NCBI RefSeq assembly: GCF_014647535.1
Contig: NZ_BMPJ01000012.1
Coordinates: 1-63,485 of the forward strand
Length of the DNA stretch: 63,485 bases
Source: Thermus composti
GTDB taxonomy: Bacteria; Deinococcota; Deinococci; Deinococcales; Thermaceae
Reading direction: 5' to 3'
The notes below the pieces were generated by a model. That model had not been told where the DNA came from, searched no databases, and was given only the letters and a program-made list of their open reading frames with translations. Of this stretch, positions 1 to 7,423 are shown piece by piece (positions within the stretch are counted from its first letter, which is position 1; the number at the start of each line of letters is the position of its first letter). The translations under genes were made by a program, and so were the position numbers.

Positions 1-225
1 GCAAAGCCTCGCTTGCCCATCAGGAGGGAGATATACACCCATCCTCCTGACCTTTGCAAGGCAAGCCCAGTAGCACACGAAGGCATATGGCTGGTGAAGG
101 GGTGCACTTCATTCACGACTTCATTACGGGGAAAGACTACGGAGGGCCCCTCTTCCCCGCCCTCTGGTCCTGGTGCACCGCCCGGTGCACCACCCCCTTC
201 CTAGGAGGGAGCGGGACTCCCTCGC
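1..225. other. No gene seen; two short dyads
   Basis: I see no credible coding region here. Two hairpin-forming dyads are visible: TCAGGAGG at 20-27 pairs with CCTCCTGA at 43-50, and two copies of the palindrome GGTGCACC stand at 172-179 and 184-191. The first could sequester a Shine-Dalgarno-like GGAGG. The short open frames through this stretch have neither a ribosome site nor Thermus-like codon use. Confidence 0.5.
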
Positions 226-272
226 ATCTTAGGTACACCCTTGGCTTCAGGCCGTCCCTTTGTACCTAAGTG
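226..272. repeat. 48-bp-class inverted repeat, site S0
   Basis: Left arm ATCTTAGGTACACC (226-239), 19-nt centre, right arm TTTGTACCTAAGTG (259-272). This is the most divergent member of a family of seven inverted repeats in the window (consensus arms GTCTTAGCTACACG and CGTGTAGCTAAGAC). It marks the left edge of the toxin-antitoxin and conjugation modules. Confidence 0.75.
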
Positions 273-336
273 CCCGCACCTTGATTTTGCCACATAGGAC
301 GCTGGAGATAGGGCTTTGCGAAGGCTCTTTTGGGGC

Positions 337-364
337 CCCCGCTCTGGCGCAAGCCAGAGCGGGG
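337..364. other. Perfect 12-bp stem with GCAA tetraloop
   Basis: CCCCGCTCTGGC (337-348), loop GCAA, GCCAGAGCGGGG (353-364). The stem has no mismatch and the loop is a GNRA tetraloop, so an RNA hairpin is expected if the region is transcribed. No run of T follows, so it is not a classic terminator. A TTGCCA at 287-292 could be a -35 box upstream, but its -10 partner is weak. Confidence 0.5.
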
Positions 365-456
365 CACTTAAGACAACCCTCGAGGCCGCCCCCTCCCGCC
401 CGAGGCCACCCGGCCCCAACCGGGAGAGGGGAGCCTTGGGCCCACCCAGAAGGAGG

Positions 457-636
457 ATGAAGAGGCCAAAAGGCCTCGAGGAGGTGCACACCGCGAGGAA
501 AGCGCTCGTTCCCCTCGGACTGAGGGTGGCCGGGGTGGCCCTGATGGGCCTCGAGGTCCTGACCCCGGCGGCCCGGCACGCCCTGGCAGGGCTCCTCTTC
601 TTCGGCGGCTTCCTGCCCCTGCCCCAGAGCCGGTAG
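457..636 (+). CDS. Small hydrophobic protein, unknown
   Basis: A 59-residue open frame starts at an ATG placed 2-3 nt after AGAAGGAGG, a strong ribosome site. The N-terminus is basic, followed by one hydrophobic stretch (roughly residues 20-55) interrupted by a charged residue, suggesting a membrane-associated peptide. It precedes the first toxin-antitoxin pair on the same strand. No family is recognised. The codon pattern is Thermus-like, but the short length keeps confidence moderate. Confidence 0.45.
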   Translation: MKRPKGLEEVHTARKALVPLGLRVAGVALMGLEVLTPAARHALAGLLFFGGFLPLPQSR

Positions 637-773
637 GCGAGGTGGGGGGCAGACGTCCCCCCAGACGCCTCCCGGCTCCCGCCTCTCCCCGGGTGGAGCC
701 CCCTGGACAGGCCGCGGGGCTGACCCCAAAGGCGCGAATGAAGTTTGGTGGGTGGCACACACGTATAACGTGA

Positions 774-779
774 TACCCT
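774..779 (+). promoter_or_regulatory. -10-like box, leaderless start of vapB
   Basis: TACCCT preceded by TGA (extended -10) lies exactly 6 nt before the ATG at 786, the same geometry seen at seven other starts in this window. No convincing -35 box is visible. Confidence 0.4.
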
Positions 780-785
780 AATGCT

Positions 786-1058
786 ATGGGACACCTTACC
801 TTCCAGGCCCAATACCTCACCCACCTCGGGGCCAAGGGCCGGGTGGTCCTGCCCGCGGAGGTGCGCAAGGCCCTGGGGCTCAAGGAGGGGGACCGGCTCC
901 TCCTCCGGGTGCGGGAGGACGGGACCCTCGAGCTCCTTAGCGCCCGGGAAGTGGCCCGCCGGGCCAAGGGCCTGTTCGCCCATGTGGCCCCGGGGCGGAG
1001 CCTGGTGGAGGAGCTCCTCGCCGAGCGGCGGGAGGAGGCCAGGCGGGAGGAAGGGTGA
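786..1058 (+). CDS. AbrB/MazE-type antitoxin (VapB-like)
   Basis: A 90-residue DNA-binding antitoxin. The N-terminal half carries the swapped-hairpin AbrB signature KGRVVLPAEVRKALGLKEGD; the C-terminal half is charged and alpha-helical, as expected for the toxin-neutralising tail. It overlaps the downstream PIN toxin by 4 nt (GTGA), so the two are translationally coupled. Such antitoxins bind their own promoter, which here is probably the leaderless one just upstream. A paralogous pair lies at 7169-7811. Confidence 0.85.
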   Translation: MGHLTFQAQYLTHLGAKGRVVLPAEVRKALGLKEGDRLLLRVREDGTLELLSAREVARRAKGLFAHVAPGRSLVEELLAERREEARREEG

Positions 1059-1456
1059 CCGCGGTCCTGGACGCCTCCGCCCTCTTGGCCCTCCTCAAGG
1101 GGGAACCTGGGGCCGAACGGGTGGCAGAGGCCCTGGAGCGGGGGGCTTACCTGAGCGCGGTGAACCTGGCCGAGGTCCTCTCCAAGCTGGCCGACTGGGG
1201 GGAAGACCCCGCCGAAGCCCAGGCCCGGATGGAGGGGGTGGGGCTCTTGGGGGCCGCGGTGGAGGTGCTCCCCTTTACCGGGGAGGACGCGCTAGAGGTG
1301 GCCAGGCTCAGGGCCCTAACCCGGGCCTACGGCCTTTCCTTCGGCGACCGGGCCTGCCTGGCCCTGGCCCGGCGCCTGGGCCTCCCCGCCCTCACCGCGG
1401 AGCGGGCCTGGGCCGAGCTGGATCTGGGGATCCCCGTGGAGGTCCTCCGACCTTGA
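1055..1456 (+). CDS. PIN-domain toxin (VapC-like)
   Basis: A 133-residue PIN-domain ribonuclease. Acidic metal-binding positions are visible: D in VLDASALLALL near residue 6, E in AVNLAEVLSK near residue 40, and D in LSFGDRACLALA near residue 100. The family cleaves tRNA or rRNA and stabilises mobile DNA by post-segregational killing; the target here is unknown. GTG start overlapping the antitoxin stop. An IS element begins about 60 nt downstream. Confidence 0.85.
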   Translation: MTAVLDASALLALLKGEPGAERVAEALERGAYLSAVNLAEVLSKLADWGEDPAEAQARMEGVGLLGAAVEVLPFTGEDALEVARLRALTRAYGLSFGDRACLALARRLGLPALTAERAWAELDLGIPVEVLRP

Positions 1457-1517
1457 GCGCCTGAGGGCTCCCGGGGCGGCGTCTTCTTCCGTCAGACCCC
1501 TAGGTGGCGGGTGGCGT

Positions 1518-2724
1518 AGGCTACCTCAAAACCTGCACCTCCCGCATATCCCGCATAAACCTTCACCTCCTCCTCCGGGCGGCCACAGACCAAGGGCATG
1601 AAGCTCCCGCAGGGCGACCTGCACCACCAGCTCGGGCAAGAGAACCCGAGCTGCCCCCTCCCTGGCCTCCCGCCAGCTCCCCTTCCCCTCCACCCCCACC
1701 CAGTGGGCCAGCAGGTAGGCCAGAAGGGAGAGCACCAGAAAGCGGTGCACCCCCAAGGCCGTCCGCTGCCCGAACTGCCCCAGGGAGAACTCACTCTTCG
1801 CAGCCCGGAAGAAGTGCTCTACCGTGAACCGCCTCCTTCCCCAGGTGAGCATGGTCCGGGGCGTGGCGGGAAAGGTGGCCACCACGTACCGCCACTCCCA
1901 GCCCCCTTGGGGCAGGGGGTAGCGGTACCAGGCCACCCAGACCGGGAAGGAAAGCCCCCACAGGTAGACCCGGCTCCCCTGCCGCCTGAGGTCCAAAAGC
2001 CTTCCCCCTCCCCGCAGCCTCCGGTCCCGCCGCATCCCCACCACCGTTTCCAAGCCCAACCGCCTCACCCCAAAGAGGAACCAGGCCGTACCAAAGGCCG
2101 CGTCCGCGGCCACCCGTATCCGGAAGGTCCGGCGCATCCAGAGGGGCAGAGAGGCCAGGAGGCTCAGGGCCAGGAGGGAGAGGCCTTTCTCCCCCTTGCC
2201 CCGCCATAGACGGTAGGCCCAGGGGACGCGGAGGTCCCCGTAGACGAGGTAAAGGACCACGAGGTGGAGGCCCCACTTGCCGTGAAAGAAGGAGAGGGGG
2301 AGGTGGGGGAAGTGGCCCCGCTTTTCCAGGGTGACCAGGTCCAGGACCACCAGGAGGCGGGGCTTGGGGCCCTTTCTCCGCCTGGCCCGGTCCAGGGCTT
2401 TCTGGGCCTCCTCGCGGGCCAGGCGGATGAGGGCGCGGGTGGGCCAGGGGTAGCGGTTGAGGAAGCGGGAGAGGGCGGAGGGGGACTTGGTCTTGCTGTG
2501 CTGGGGTCTAGCCTTGCCGTGACCGGTGAGGAAAAGGAACAACAGGGCCTTCAAGGATTCCCGCAGGTGGGGGGTTGGCATGAGGGCCAGGATGGTCCAA
2601 AGTAGGGATAGGGCTACTGGTCTCATGGCACCCCTCATAAGAGGGGAAACCAGTAGCCCTCTTCAAGTGGTCCCCAAGCATACTCATGCCCGCGGTGAAT
2701 AAGTGCAAGTTTTGAGTCTACCCC
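1518..2724. mobile_element. Intact IS element (DDE, IS4/IS701-like)
   Basis: About 1.2 kb with imperfect terminal inverted repeats. The left end reads GGCTACCTCAAAACCTGCAC (1519-1538) and the right end, on the reverse strand, reads GGGTAGACTCAAAACTTGCAC-like sequence (2703-2724), sharing CTCAAAAC-TGCAC. One transposase gene fills it on the minus strand. No convincing target duplication flanks it. Right of the element an S24-peptidase fragment begins immediately, so the insertion, probably with a deletion, destroyed a repressor gene. Confidence 0.8.
1526..2638 (-). CDS. DDE transposase
   Basis: A 370-residue transposase of the RNase-H-fold DDE type. Visible catalytic-type motifs are LLVVLDLVTLEK (first D), VAADAAFGTAW (second D) and the FFRAAKSEFSLGQFG region, where the E of the triad and the following K/R-rich helix of IS4/IS701-like enzymes lie. 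The length is normal for the family and no frameshift is seen, so the element may be active. The exact IS family needs a database comparison. Confidence 0.8.
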   Translation of the reverse strand: MRGAMRPVALSLLWTILALMPTPHLRESLKALLFLFLTGHGKARPQHSKTKSPSALSRFLNRYPWPTRALIRLAREEAQKALDRARRRKGPKPRLLVVLDLVTLEKRGHFPHLPLSFFHGKWGLHLVVLYLVYGDLRVPWAYRLWRGKGEKGLSLLALSLLASLPLWMRRTFRIRVAADAAFGTAWFLFGVRRLGLETVVGMRRDRRLRGGGRLLDLRRQGSRVYLWGLSFPVWVAWYRYPLPQGGWEWRYVVATFPATPRTMLTWGRRRFTVEHFFRAAKSEFSLGQFGQRTALGVHRFLVLSLLAYLLAHWVGVEGKGSWREAREGAARVLLPELVVQVALRELHALGLWPPGGGGEGLCGICGRCRF

Positions 2725-2886
2725 GAAGGGGACATGGTGGTCCTCAAACCCCACAACCCCGCCTATCCCACCCTGCGCTTGCCCGCCTCGGAGGTGGAGG
2801 TCCAGGGAGTGTTTCGCTTCCTTCTCCGGGGGCGGGAGGCCCTCGAGGCGATGCGGCTTCTTTTGAGGTGGAGCTATGAGCACTGA
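2725..2886 (+). pseudogene. S24/LexA-type repressor, C-terminal fragment
   Basis: The reading frame entering from the IS end gives PEGDMVVLKPHNPAYPTLRL and then EVEVQGVFRFLLRGREALEA, the typical end of an S24 (LexA/UmuD/CI-like) peptidase domain, where GDxVVLxPxNPxYP and VxVxGVV are conserved. The helix-turn-helix and the catalytic serine portion are absent. The sequence left of the IS is a toxin gene, so the N-terminal half is lost rather than displaced. It overlaps the start of the next gene by 11 nt. Confidence 0.7.
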
Positions 2887-3262
2887 AGCCCTTTTCCGCG
2901 TTCGGGTTGAAGAGGAAGGAAGGTCAGGATTCCGGCTGTTGCGGTTGCTCCCCTCCCGGGAGCGGTTGGTGGTGGTTCTACGTGAAAGCGCCCTCGAGGG
3001 GCTTTTGCGCCTTCCCGAGGGCTCCTTCCGCAGGCTGGCCCATGGCGAGGCCAGCGTGGTGTCTATGGCCAGCCTGCTCCCCGAGGAGCGGCTGCAGCTG
3101 GAGACCCTGGGCTATGCTCGGACCTTCAGGCGGCCCAAGGGGGAGGTGGCGGCGGAGGTCTTCTTCCTCCAGGAGGAGATCCCCCTGGTTTGGGCGAGGC
3201 TGGACCTGGACGGGGCGGGGGTGGTGCTGGAGGCCTTCTTGGAACCCGAGGAGGTGCTCTAA
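2876..3262 (+). CDS. Hypothetical protein, 128 aa
   Basis: Starts with an ATG inside the end of the repressor fragment, so it was probably co-transcribed with the intact repressor. The sequence is acidic and soluble, with no signal peptide or membrane segment, and is not recognised. It is followed by a GGGGCC-TAGC-GGCCCC hairpin and the primase-like gene. Confidence 0.65.
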   Translation: MSTEALFRVRVEEEGRSGFRLLRLLPSRERLVVVLRESALEGLLRLPEGSFRRLAHGEASVVSMASLLPEERLQLETLGYARTFRRPKGEVAAEVFFLQEEIPLVWARLDLDGAGVVLEAFLEPEEVL

Positions 3263-3269
3263 GGGCCCG

Positions 3270-3285
3270 GGGGCCTAGCGGCCCC
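3270..3285. repeat. Intergenic hairpin GGGGCC-TAGC-GGCCCC
   Basis: Perfect 6-bp stem followed by ACGGGAAGG and then the GTG of the next gene. First of six near-identical copies in the window (others near 31643, 33364, 33573, 35155 and 46686), all between small accessory genes. Confidence 0.7.
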
Positions 3286-3297
3286 ACGGGAAGGGGC

Positions 3298-4230
3298 GTG
3301 GACCCACTCACCCAGGCGATCGACACGGTGGACCTGCCGGAGCTCGTGGCCCGGCTCTTCCCAGAGTCGGGGGCCAGGCCCGGCAGGCCCGGGCTTTACC
3401 GGGCGGTCTGGCGGGGGGACAAGAAGCCCTCCCTCTCCCTCTTCAAGGCCGGGGGAGTGTGGTTCTTCCGGGACCACGCCACCGGGGAGAGCGGCAACGC
3501 CTACCACCTGCTCCTCGCCGCGGGCTTCTCCAAGGCGGAGGCGGTGGAGATCCTCCTCGGGGAGAGGCCCCTCCCCGAGCTCCCGAAGCGGCTCAGGCGC
3601 GGGAAGGAGAAGCCCAAGCCCCCGGTGGACCTGGGGGCCGCCCTCTCCGAGGCCCAGGCCCGCCTCAGGGAGGCGAAGGAGCTCCCGGAGGTCCTGAAGG
3701 GGCGGGGGCTCACCCTGAGGGAGGCGGTCCTCCTCGGGATGGGGCTTTCCCCCGAGGGGGACCTTTACCTCCCTGTCTACGACCCGGAGGGGAGGGTGGT
3801 GGCGGTGAAGGTGCGGCACCGGGAGCCCAAGGAGGGCCAGCGCTACCGCTACCTCACCCGGGGGTGCGGCACGCCGCCCTGGTACGGCCCGGGCTACGGG
3901 AAGCGGGCGGGGGTCCTGGTGGTGGAGGGGGAGCTCAACGCCGTGGCCCTCTACCTCGCCGTGGGGGACCTCCTGGACGTGGTGGGGGTGGCCGGGGTGA
4001 ACGGCACCCTCCCCGAGCCGGACGGCAGGCCCACCTTCCTCCTCCTGGACGGGGACGAGGCGGGGAGGAAGGCGGCGGAGAGGTGGCAGGCGGAGCTTGG
4101 GGGCTACCTGCTCGCCCCCCTCGAGGACGGCGACGCGTGCGAGGTGGCCGAGGCCAGGGGCCGGGAAGCCCTCCGGAAGGAGGTCCTCGCCCGGGTGGCC
4201 GAGGCCTTCCTGGAAAGGGGAGGTGTGTAA
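3298..4230 (+). CDS. Primase-like protein with Toprim domain
   Basis: A 310-residue protein built like a short DnaG-type primase. Residues about 30-75 (GDKKPSLSLFK, VWFFRDHATGESGNAYHLLL) match the CHC2 zinc-finger fold, but the cysteines and histidine that bind zinc are absent. Residues about 205-265 form a Toprim domain: VLVVEGELNAVALYL (catalytic E) and LLLDGDEAGRKAAERW (DxD-type). No helicase domain is present. It could prime plasmid replication or transferred-strand synthesis. GTG start chosen because it follows the hairpin and GGAAGGGG; upstream sequence in frame is non-coding. Confidence 0.75.
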   Translation: MDPLTQAIDTVDLPELVARLFPESGARPGRPGLYRAVWRGDKKPSLSLFKAGGVWFFRDHATGESGNAYHLLLAAGFSKAEAVEILLGERPLPELPKRLRRGKEKPKPPVDLGAALSEAQARLREAKELPEVLKGRGLTLREAVLLGMGLSPEGDLYLPVYDPEGRVVAVKVRHREPKEGQRYRYLTRGCGTPPWYGPGYGKRAGVLVVEGELNAVALYLAVGDLLDVVGVAGVNGTLPEPDGRPTFLLLDGDEAGRKAAERWQAELGGYLLAPLEDGDACEVAEARGREALRKEVLARVAEAFLERGGV

Positions 4231-4231
4231 G

Positions 4232-5254
4232 ATGCAGTTTGTGGAAGCCCACCTCGTCCCCTTCGGCGAGGGCCACCTCCTGGTCTCGGAGGCGGGGGTC
4301 TTCGCCCTGGCGAAGGAGGCGCGCCAGGCCGAGGCCCTAGGCCGGGAGGCCTACGCCCTCCTCGCCCTCCCCGTGGTGCCCCTGGTGGTGGGGAGCTACC
4401 GGCGGGGCTACCACGAGGGGGTCCTCCACGTGGCCTCCCTGGAGGAGCACCTCCAGGCCATTCCCCGGGTCCTCTCCCCGGCGGACGTGGACCGGATCGC
4501 CGCCTTCCTCCGGGGGGAAGGGGAGAGGCCGGAGGTGCGTCTCATCGAGCCGGGCCGCCCGGAAACCCCAGTTGCTTCCCCGTCAGGGGAACACCTTGAG
4601 GAGGCGGCTCCTCGGGAGGAGGCCCCGACCGGACCGCCCCCGCCGCCCCAGGGCGGGGAAGGGGAGAGGCGGGAAGCGCGCCTCGAGGGGTTTCCCAAGG
4701 CGGGGGAGGCTTCTCCCCGGGGGAGGGTCCTCACCCGGGAGCGGGAAGCCTTCCCCTCCTCCCCCAGGGAGAGGCGGTCTCCCCTGGTGCCCCTTCTCCT
4801 CCTCGCCGCTTCCCTTCCCCTCGTCCTCTACCCCGCCTTTGCGGGGGCCATCCCCGGGGCCCTGGCCTTCTTTCCCGCCCTGAACCTGGTCCTGGTGCAG
4901 GACCGCCTCCTCAAGCGCGGGGGGCCTGCCCGGGAGTACGTGAGCGCCTTCAAGGGACTCCTCTTTGGCCTGGCCCTGGTGGCCCTCCTGGGGGGAGCAG
5001 TCCACGGGGTTCTCCTCTCCCTGGCGGGGGGCCTGGCCTGGGCCCTCCTCCCCGCCCTCTACGGGGTGGCCGCCGGGCTCAGGCCCCTCCCCCTGGGCCG
5101 CCCCGCCCGCCTCTACGCCCAGGCGGTGGGGGACGCCCTGGGGCCCACCGCCCTCCTCGCTCCCGTGGCCCTGCTCTACGCCGTGCCCTTGGGGCTTGCC
5201 CTCGCCGCCCTGGGCCTCCTGGCCCTCCTGGGGGGACACCTGGGGGAGGACTAG
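4232..5254 (+). CDS. Membrane protein with soluble N-domain
   Basis: 340 residues. Residues 1-100 are soluble and mixed alpha/beta; 100-185 are a disordered, Pro/Glu/Arg-rich linker; from about 190 there are five or six hydrophobic segments (LVPLLLLAASLPLVLYPAF and onward). Start at the ATG after GGAAAGGGGAGG, 1 nt after the primase-like stop. Not recognised; position suggests an inner-membrane accessory of the conjugation apparatus. A 34-nt stretch of its linker (4571-4604) recurs inverted in the gene at 24340. Confidence 0.65.
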   Translation: MQFVEAHLVPFGEGHLLVSEAGVFALAKEARQAEALGREAYALLALPVVPLVVGSYRRGYHEGVLHVASLEEHLQAIPRVLSPADVDRIAAFLRGEGERPEVRLIEPGRPETPVASPSGEHLEEAAPREEAPTGPPPPPQGGEGERREARLEGFPKAGEASPRGRVLTREREAFPSSPRERRSPLVPLLLLAASLPLVLYPAFAGAIPGALAFFPALNLVLVQDRLLKRGGPAREYVSAFKGLLFGLALVALLGGAVHGVLLSLAGGLAWALLPALYGVAAGLRPLPLGRPARLYAQAVGDALGPTALLAPVALLYAVPLGLALAALGLLALLGGHLGED

Positions 5255-5264
5255 CAACAAAGGC

Positions 5265-5293
5265 TTGCCTAGCTACCCAATATATGGCAACAT
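5265..5293 (+). promoter_or_regulatory. Promoter of the VirB9/TraK-like gene
   Basis: TTGCCT (5265-5270), 17-nt spacer, CAACAT (5288-5293), then 6 nt to the ATG at 5300. The box layout matches the promoters at 21480 and 28203, so transcription should begin at or next to the start codon. Confidence 0.55.
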
Positions 5294-5299
5294 GAGGGT

Positions 5300-6136
5300 A
5301 TGCGGTTGCGTGCCGTACTGCTCGCCCTCACGATGGTCCTTCCGGCGCAGGCCCAGGTGGTGCTCAAGACCTACTACGCCGAGGACCTGGTGAAGACCCC
5401 GGGGCTCATCGAGGTGAGCCCCGGTTTCACCACGGTCATCGACTTCTGGGACACGGTGGACGCCGCCTTTTCCGCCCGGCGGGAGCTCCTTCGCCTCGAG
5501 GGGGGCGGGAGCAGGCTCCTCCTCTCCACGGGGATGATGGGCACCCAGGCCGGGGCGGTCCCCGTGAAGAGCGGGATGACCGACCTGGTGGTGGAGGTGG
5601 GGGGGAGGACCCTCCTCTTCACGGTGCGCATCGGGGCGGGGGAGTACCCCAGGCGCTACCAGATCCTCCTCAAGCGGACCCAGGGGGGCACCTACGCCCC
5701 TCTCTCTCAGGTTCCTCCCGCCCCGACCGTTAGCCCCGCTCCCGCCCCGGCCCTTCGCCCTCAGACCGAGCCCCCCACGGCCCAGCCCCCGGCGGTGCAC
5801 TTCACCACCACCGTGGAGGCCCCTTCCGGGGAGGAGGGGAAGGTGAGCGTCTTCTTCACCCTGGAAAACCGGGGAAGCCACCCCGTGAGCTTCGCCATCA
5901 ACGACCTCCAGGTCCTGCAGGAGGGGAAGCCCCTCCGGTTTGAGATGCGCCGCGACCCCCTGAAGGCGGTCTTGAACCCCGGGGAGGGGCAGAGCGGGGT
6001 CATCGTGGTCCACGGGGCGAGGCCCGGGGAGATCCTCCTCAGGTGGCGAGGGGTGGAGCTCGGGCCCGGGAGGAGCTTCCTCCTGGAGAGGCGGCTTTTG
6101 GGCAAGACCATCGAGGTCCAGACGGAAGGGAGGTAG
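5300..6136 (+). CDS. Exported VirB9/TraK-like protein
   Basis: 278 residues with a clear signal peptide (LRAVLLALTMVLPAQAQ). The mature N-terminus has EVSPGFTTVIDFWDTVDAAF followed by a beta-rich region, the pattern of VirB9/TrbG/TraK secretins-associated proteins, which coat the outer-membrane end of type IV secretion channels. A Pro/Ala-rich linker (residues about 135-165) leads to a second beta-rich domain (VSVFFTLENRGSHPVSFAIN). Family assignment is by pattern only. Leaderless start, see promoter entry. Next gene follows after 3 nt. Confidence 0.5.
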   Translation: MRLRAVLLALTMVLPAQAQVVLKTYYAEDLVKTPGLIEVSPGFTTVIDFWDTVDAAFSARRELLRLEGGGSRLLLSTGMMGTQAGAVPVKSGMTDLVVEVGGRTLLFTVRIGAGEYPRRYQILLKRTQGGTYAPLSQVPPAPTVSPAPAPALRPQTEPPTAQPPAVHFTTTVEAPSGEEGKVSVFFTLENRGSHPVSFAINDLQVLQEGKPLRFEMRRDPLKAVLNPGEGQSGVIVVHGARPGEILLRWRGVELGPGRSFLLERRLLGKTIEVQTEGR

Positions 6137-6139
6137 GAG

Positions 6140-6607
6140 GTGGACCTCCTCGCTCCTTGGCGGGAAGGCCCCTACACCCTGCAGGAGGCCCTGGAGCGCT
6201 ACGGGGAGGCCCTGGTGGGAGAGGCCCTGAGGCAACGGGTGCTGAAGCCCGTGATGACCCGGCTCGGCCCCGTCCTGGTCCCGGCGGCCAGGGGCCGGGC
6301 CCTCTTAGGGCTCACCCGGTACTACACCCCCAGGGCGGGGGCCCTGGAGATGGCCCTCCTGGTGCGGCGGCAGGCGGAGGCCATGGAGAGGGAGGGCTGG
6401 CGCGTGCTCAAGCGGCAGGGAAGCAGGGCCGTTTTGGAGAAGGACGGGGAGCGGGTGCTCGTGGTGGGAAACCGTGGGCCCGTGGGAAGGCGGCCCAGGC
6501 CCCAGGACGACCTCGAGGCCACCGCTAGCCGGGTGGTGGTCCTGGTCCCCGAGGGGGCGAAGCGGTCCCGGATAGAGGTGAAGGAGGTGCGGATTGGAAG
6601 CGGTTGA
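6140..6607 (+). CDS. Hypothetical protein, 155 aa
   Basis: GTG start after GGGAGGTAGGAG. Soluble, basic, with a helical N-terminal region (LQEALERYGEALVGEALRQR) and a C-terminal alpha/beta part containing RRQAEAMEREGWRVLKRQG and RVLVVGNRG. It could be a small nucleic-acid-binding or endonuclease-like fold, but no catalytic motif is secure. Overlaps the next gene by 14 nt if that gene starts at TTG. Confidence 0.6.
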   Translation: MDLLAPWREGPYTLQEALERYGEALVGEALRQRVLKPVMTRLGPVLVPAARGRALLGLTRYYTPRAGALEMALLVRRQAEAMEREGWRVLKRQGSRAVLEKDGERVLVVGNRGPVGRRPRPQDDLEATASRVVVLVPEGAKRSRIEVKEVRIGSG

Positions 6608-6806
6608 CGCCATGAAGGACCTGGTGGTGAGCCTGGAGCCCCCCAAGGCGGTGATCCTCGCCATCACCACCCTGGGCCTCGCCCTGGGCGGCCTCCTCAT
6701 CGCCATCGGGGAGCGGGACCGGGGGGTGGGCTACCTCATCGCCGCCCTCCTCGGGGGGATCCTCGCCTGGAACGCCAAGAGCTTGCTCTCCCTGGTGGGC
6801 CTATGA
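6594..6806 (+). CDS. Small two-TM protein in conjugation cluster
   Basis: 70 residues from a TTG that is 6 nt after GAAGGAGG; an ATG at 6612 is the alternative (64 aa). Two hydrophobic helices (VILAITTLGLALGGLLIAIG and YLIAALLGGILAW) separated by a charged turn resemble TrbC/VirB2-type or holin-sized inner-membrane proteins. Overlaps the next start by 4 nt. Confidence 0.6.
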   Translation: MEAVDAMKDLVVSLEPPKAVILAITTLGLALGGLLIAIGERDRGVGYLIAALLGGILAWNAKSLLSLVGL

Positions 6807-7144
6807 ACGAGGTCCTGTGTAGCGTGACCCGGCTGGTGTGCGCCCTCACCCCCCCTGTGGTCCTGGTGGGGGCGCTGGTCCTTTTGGCCGTGGTCCTCCT
6901 GGGCTACCGGGTGGTGATGGGAGACCTCCGGCGGGCCAAGTGGAGCCTGGCGGCCCTCCTCCTCCTCGCGGGGCTCCTCGCCCCGGTGCCGAACGGGCAG
7001 GGCGGGAAGACGGCGGCCTTCTACCCCTTGATCCGCATGCTCACCGGGGGGTACGGGGCCTGCACCTTCATCGGCCCGCCTCCCCGGTACACCCCTTCCC
7101 CGGACGAAAGGCCCGTGAAGGGCCTCTCGTGTGGGGGTTCGTGA
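6803..7144 (+). CDS. Membrane protein, 113 aa
   Basis: ATG overlaps the previous stop (ATGA). Three or so hydrophobic segments in the first 70 residues (VVLVGALVLLAVVLLGY, WSLAALLLLAGLLAP), then a short polar tail with three cysteines. Its small size and location suggest an inner-membrane component, but no family is recognised. Confidence 0.6.
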   Translation: MNEVLCSVTRLVCALTPPVVLVGALVLLAVVLLGYRVVMGDLRRAKWSLAALLLLAGLLAPVPNGQGGKTAAFYPLIRMLTGGYGACTFIGPPPRYTPSPDERPVKGLSCGGS

Positions 7145-7155
7145 GGGCTTTGGTG

Positions 7156-7161
7156 TAAAAT
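7156..7161 (+). promoter_or_regulatory. -10 box, leaderless start of second antitoxin
   Basis: TAAAAT 7 nt before the ATG at 7169. The -35 region is poor. An in-frame ATG at 7160 overlaps this box and is therefore the less likely start. Confidence 0.45.
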
Positions 7162-7168
7162 GGCCTAT

Positions 7169-7423
7169 ATGGTGAAAAAGGCGGACTTCACCACCCTCAC
7201 CCTGGACGCCCAGGGCCGGGTGCTCCTTCCCCGTCCCCTCCGCCAGGCCCTGGGCCTGGGGCCGGGGGCCAGGCTCGTGGCCCTGGTGGAGGACGGGCGC
7301 CTGGTCCTCACCCCCTGGGAGCGGCTGGAGGAGGAGCTTTGGGCGGAGCTCGCCGACATCCAGGAAAGCCTCGCCGAGGAACTTCTGAGGGAGCGCCGCC
7401 TGGAGGCCGAGAAGGATGCCTGA
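7169..7423 (+). CDS. AbrB-type antitoxin, second VapB
   Basis: 84 residues with the AbrB signature (LDAQGRVLLPRPLRQALGLG) and a charged helical tail. Overlaps the PIN toxin by 8 nt. It is the paralogue of the antitoxin at 786; the two DNA-binding halves are alike, while the tails differ, consistent with cognate-specific neutralisation. Located inside the conjugation module, where it could act as an addiction system. Confidence 0.8.
   Translation: MVKKADFTTLTLDAQGRVLLPRPLRQALGLGPGARLVALVEDGRLVLTPWERLEEELWAELADIQESLAEELLRERRLEAEKDA

Noticed and set aside
201-983. Long minus-strand reading frames over the vapB region
   Set aside because: They are mirror frames of high-GC coding DNA without ribosome sites and with implausible Pro/Arg/Gly composition. 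The same applies to most long antisense frames in the window.
3298-4230. Full DnaG primase
   Set aside because: Too short, no zinc ligands and no helicase-binding domain; only the Toprim part is certain.
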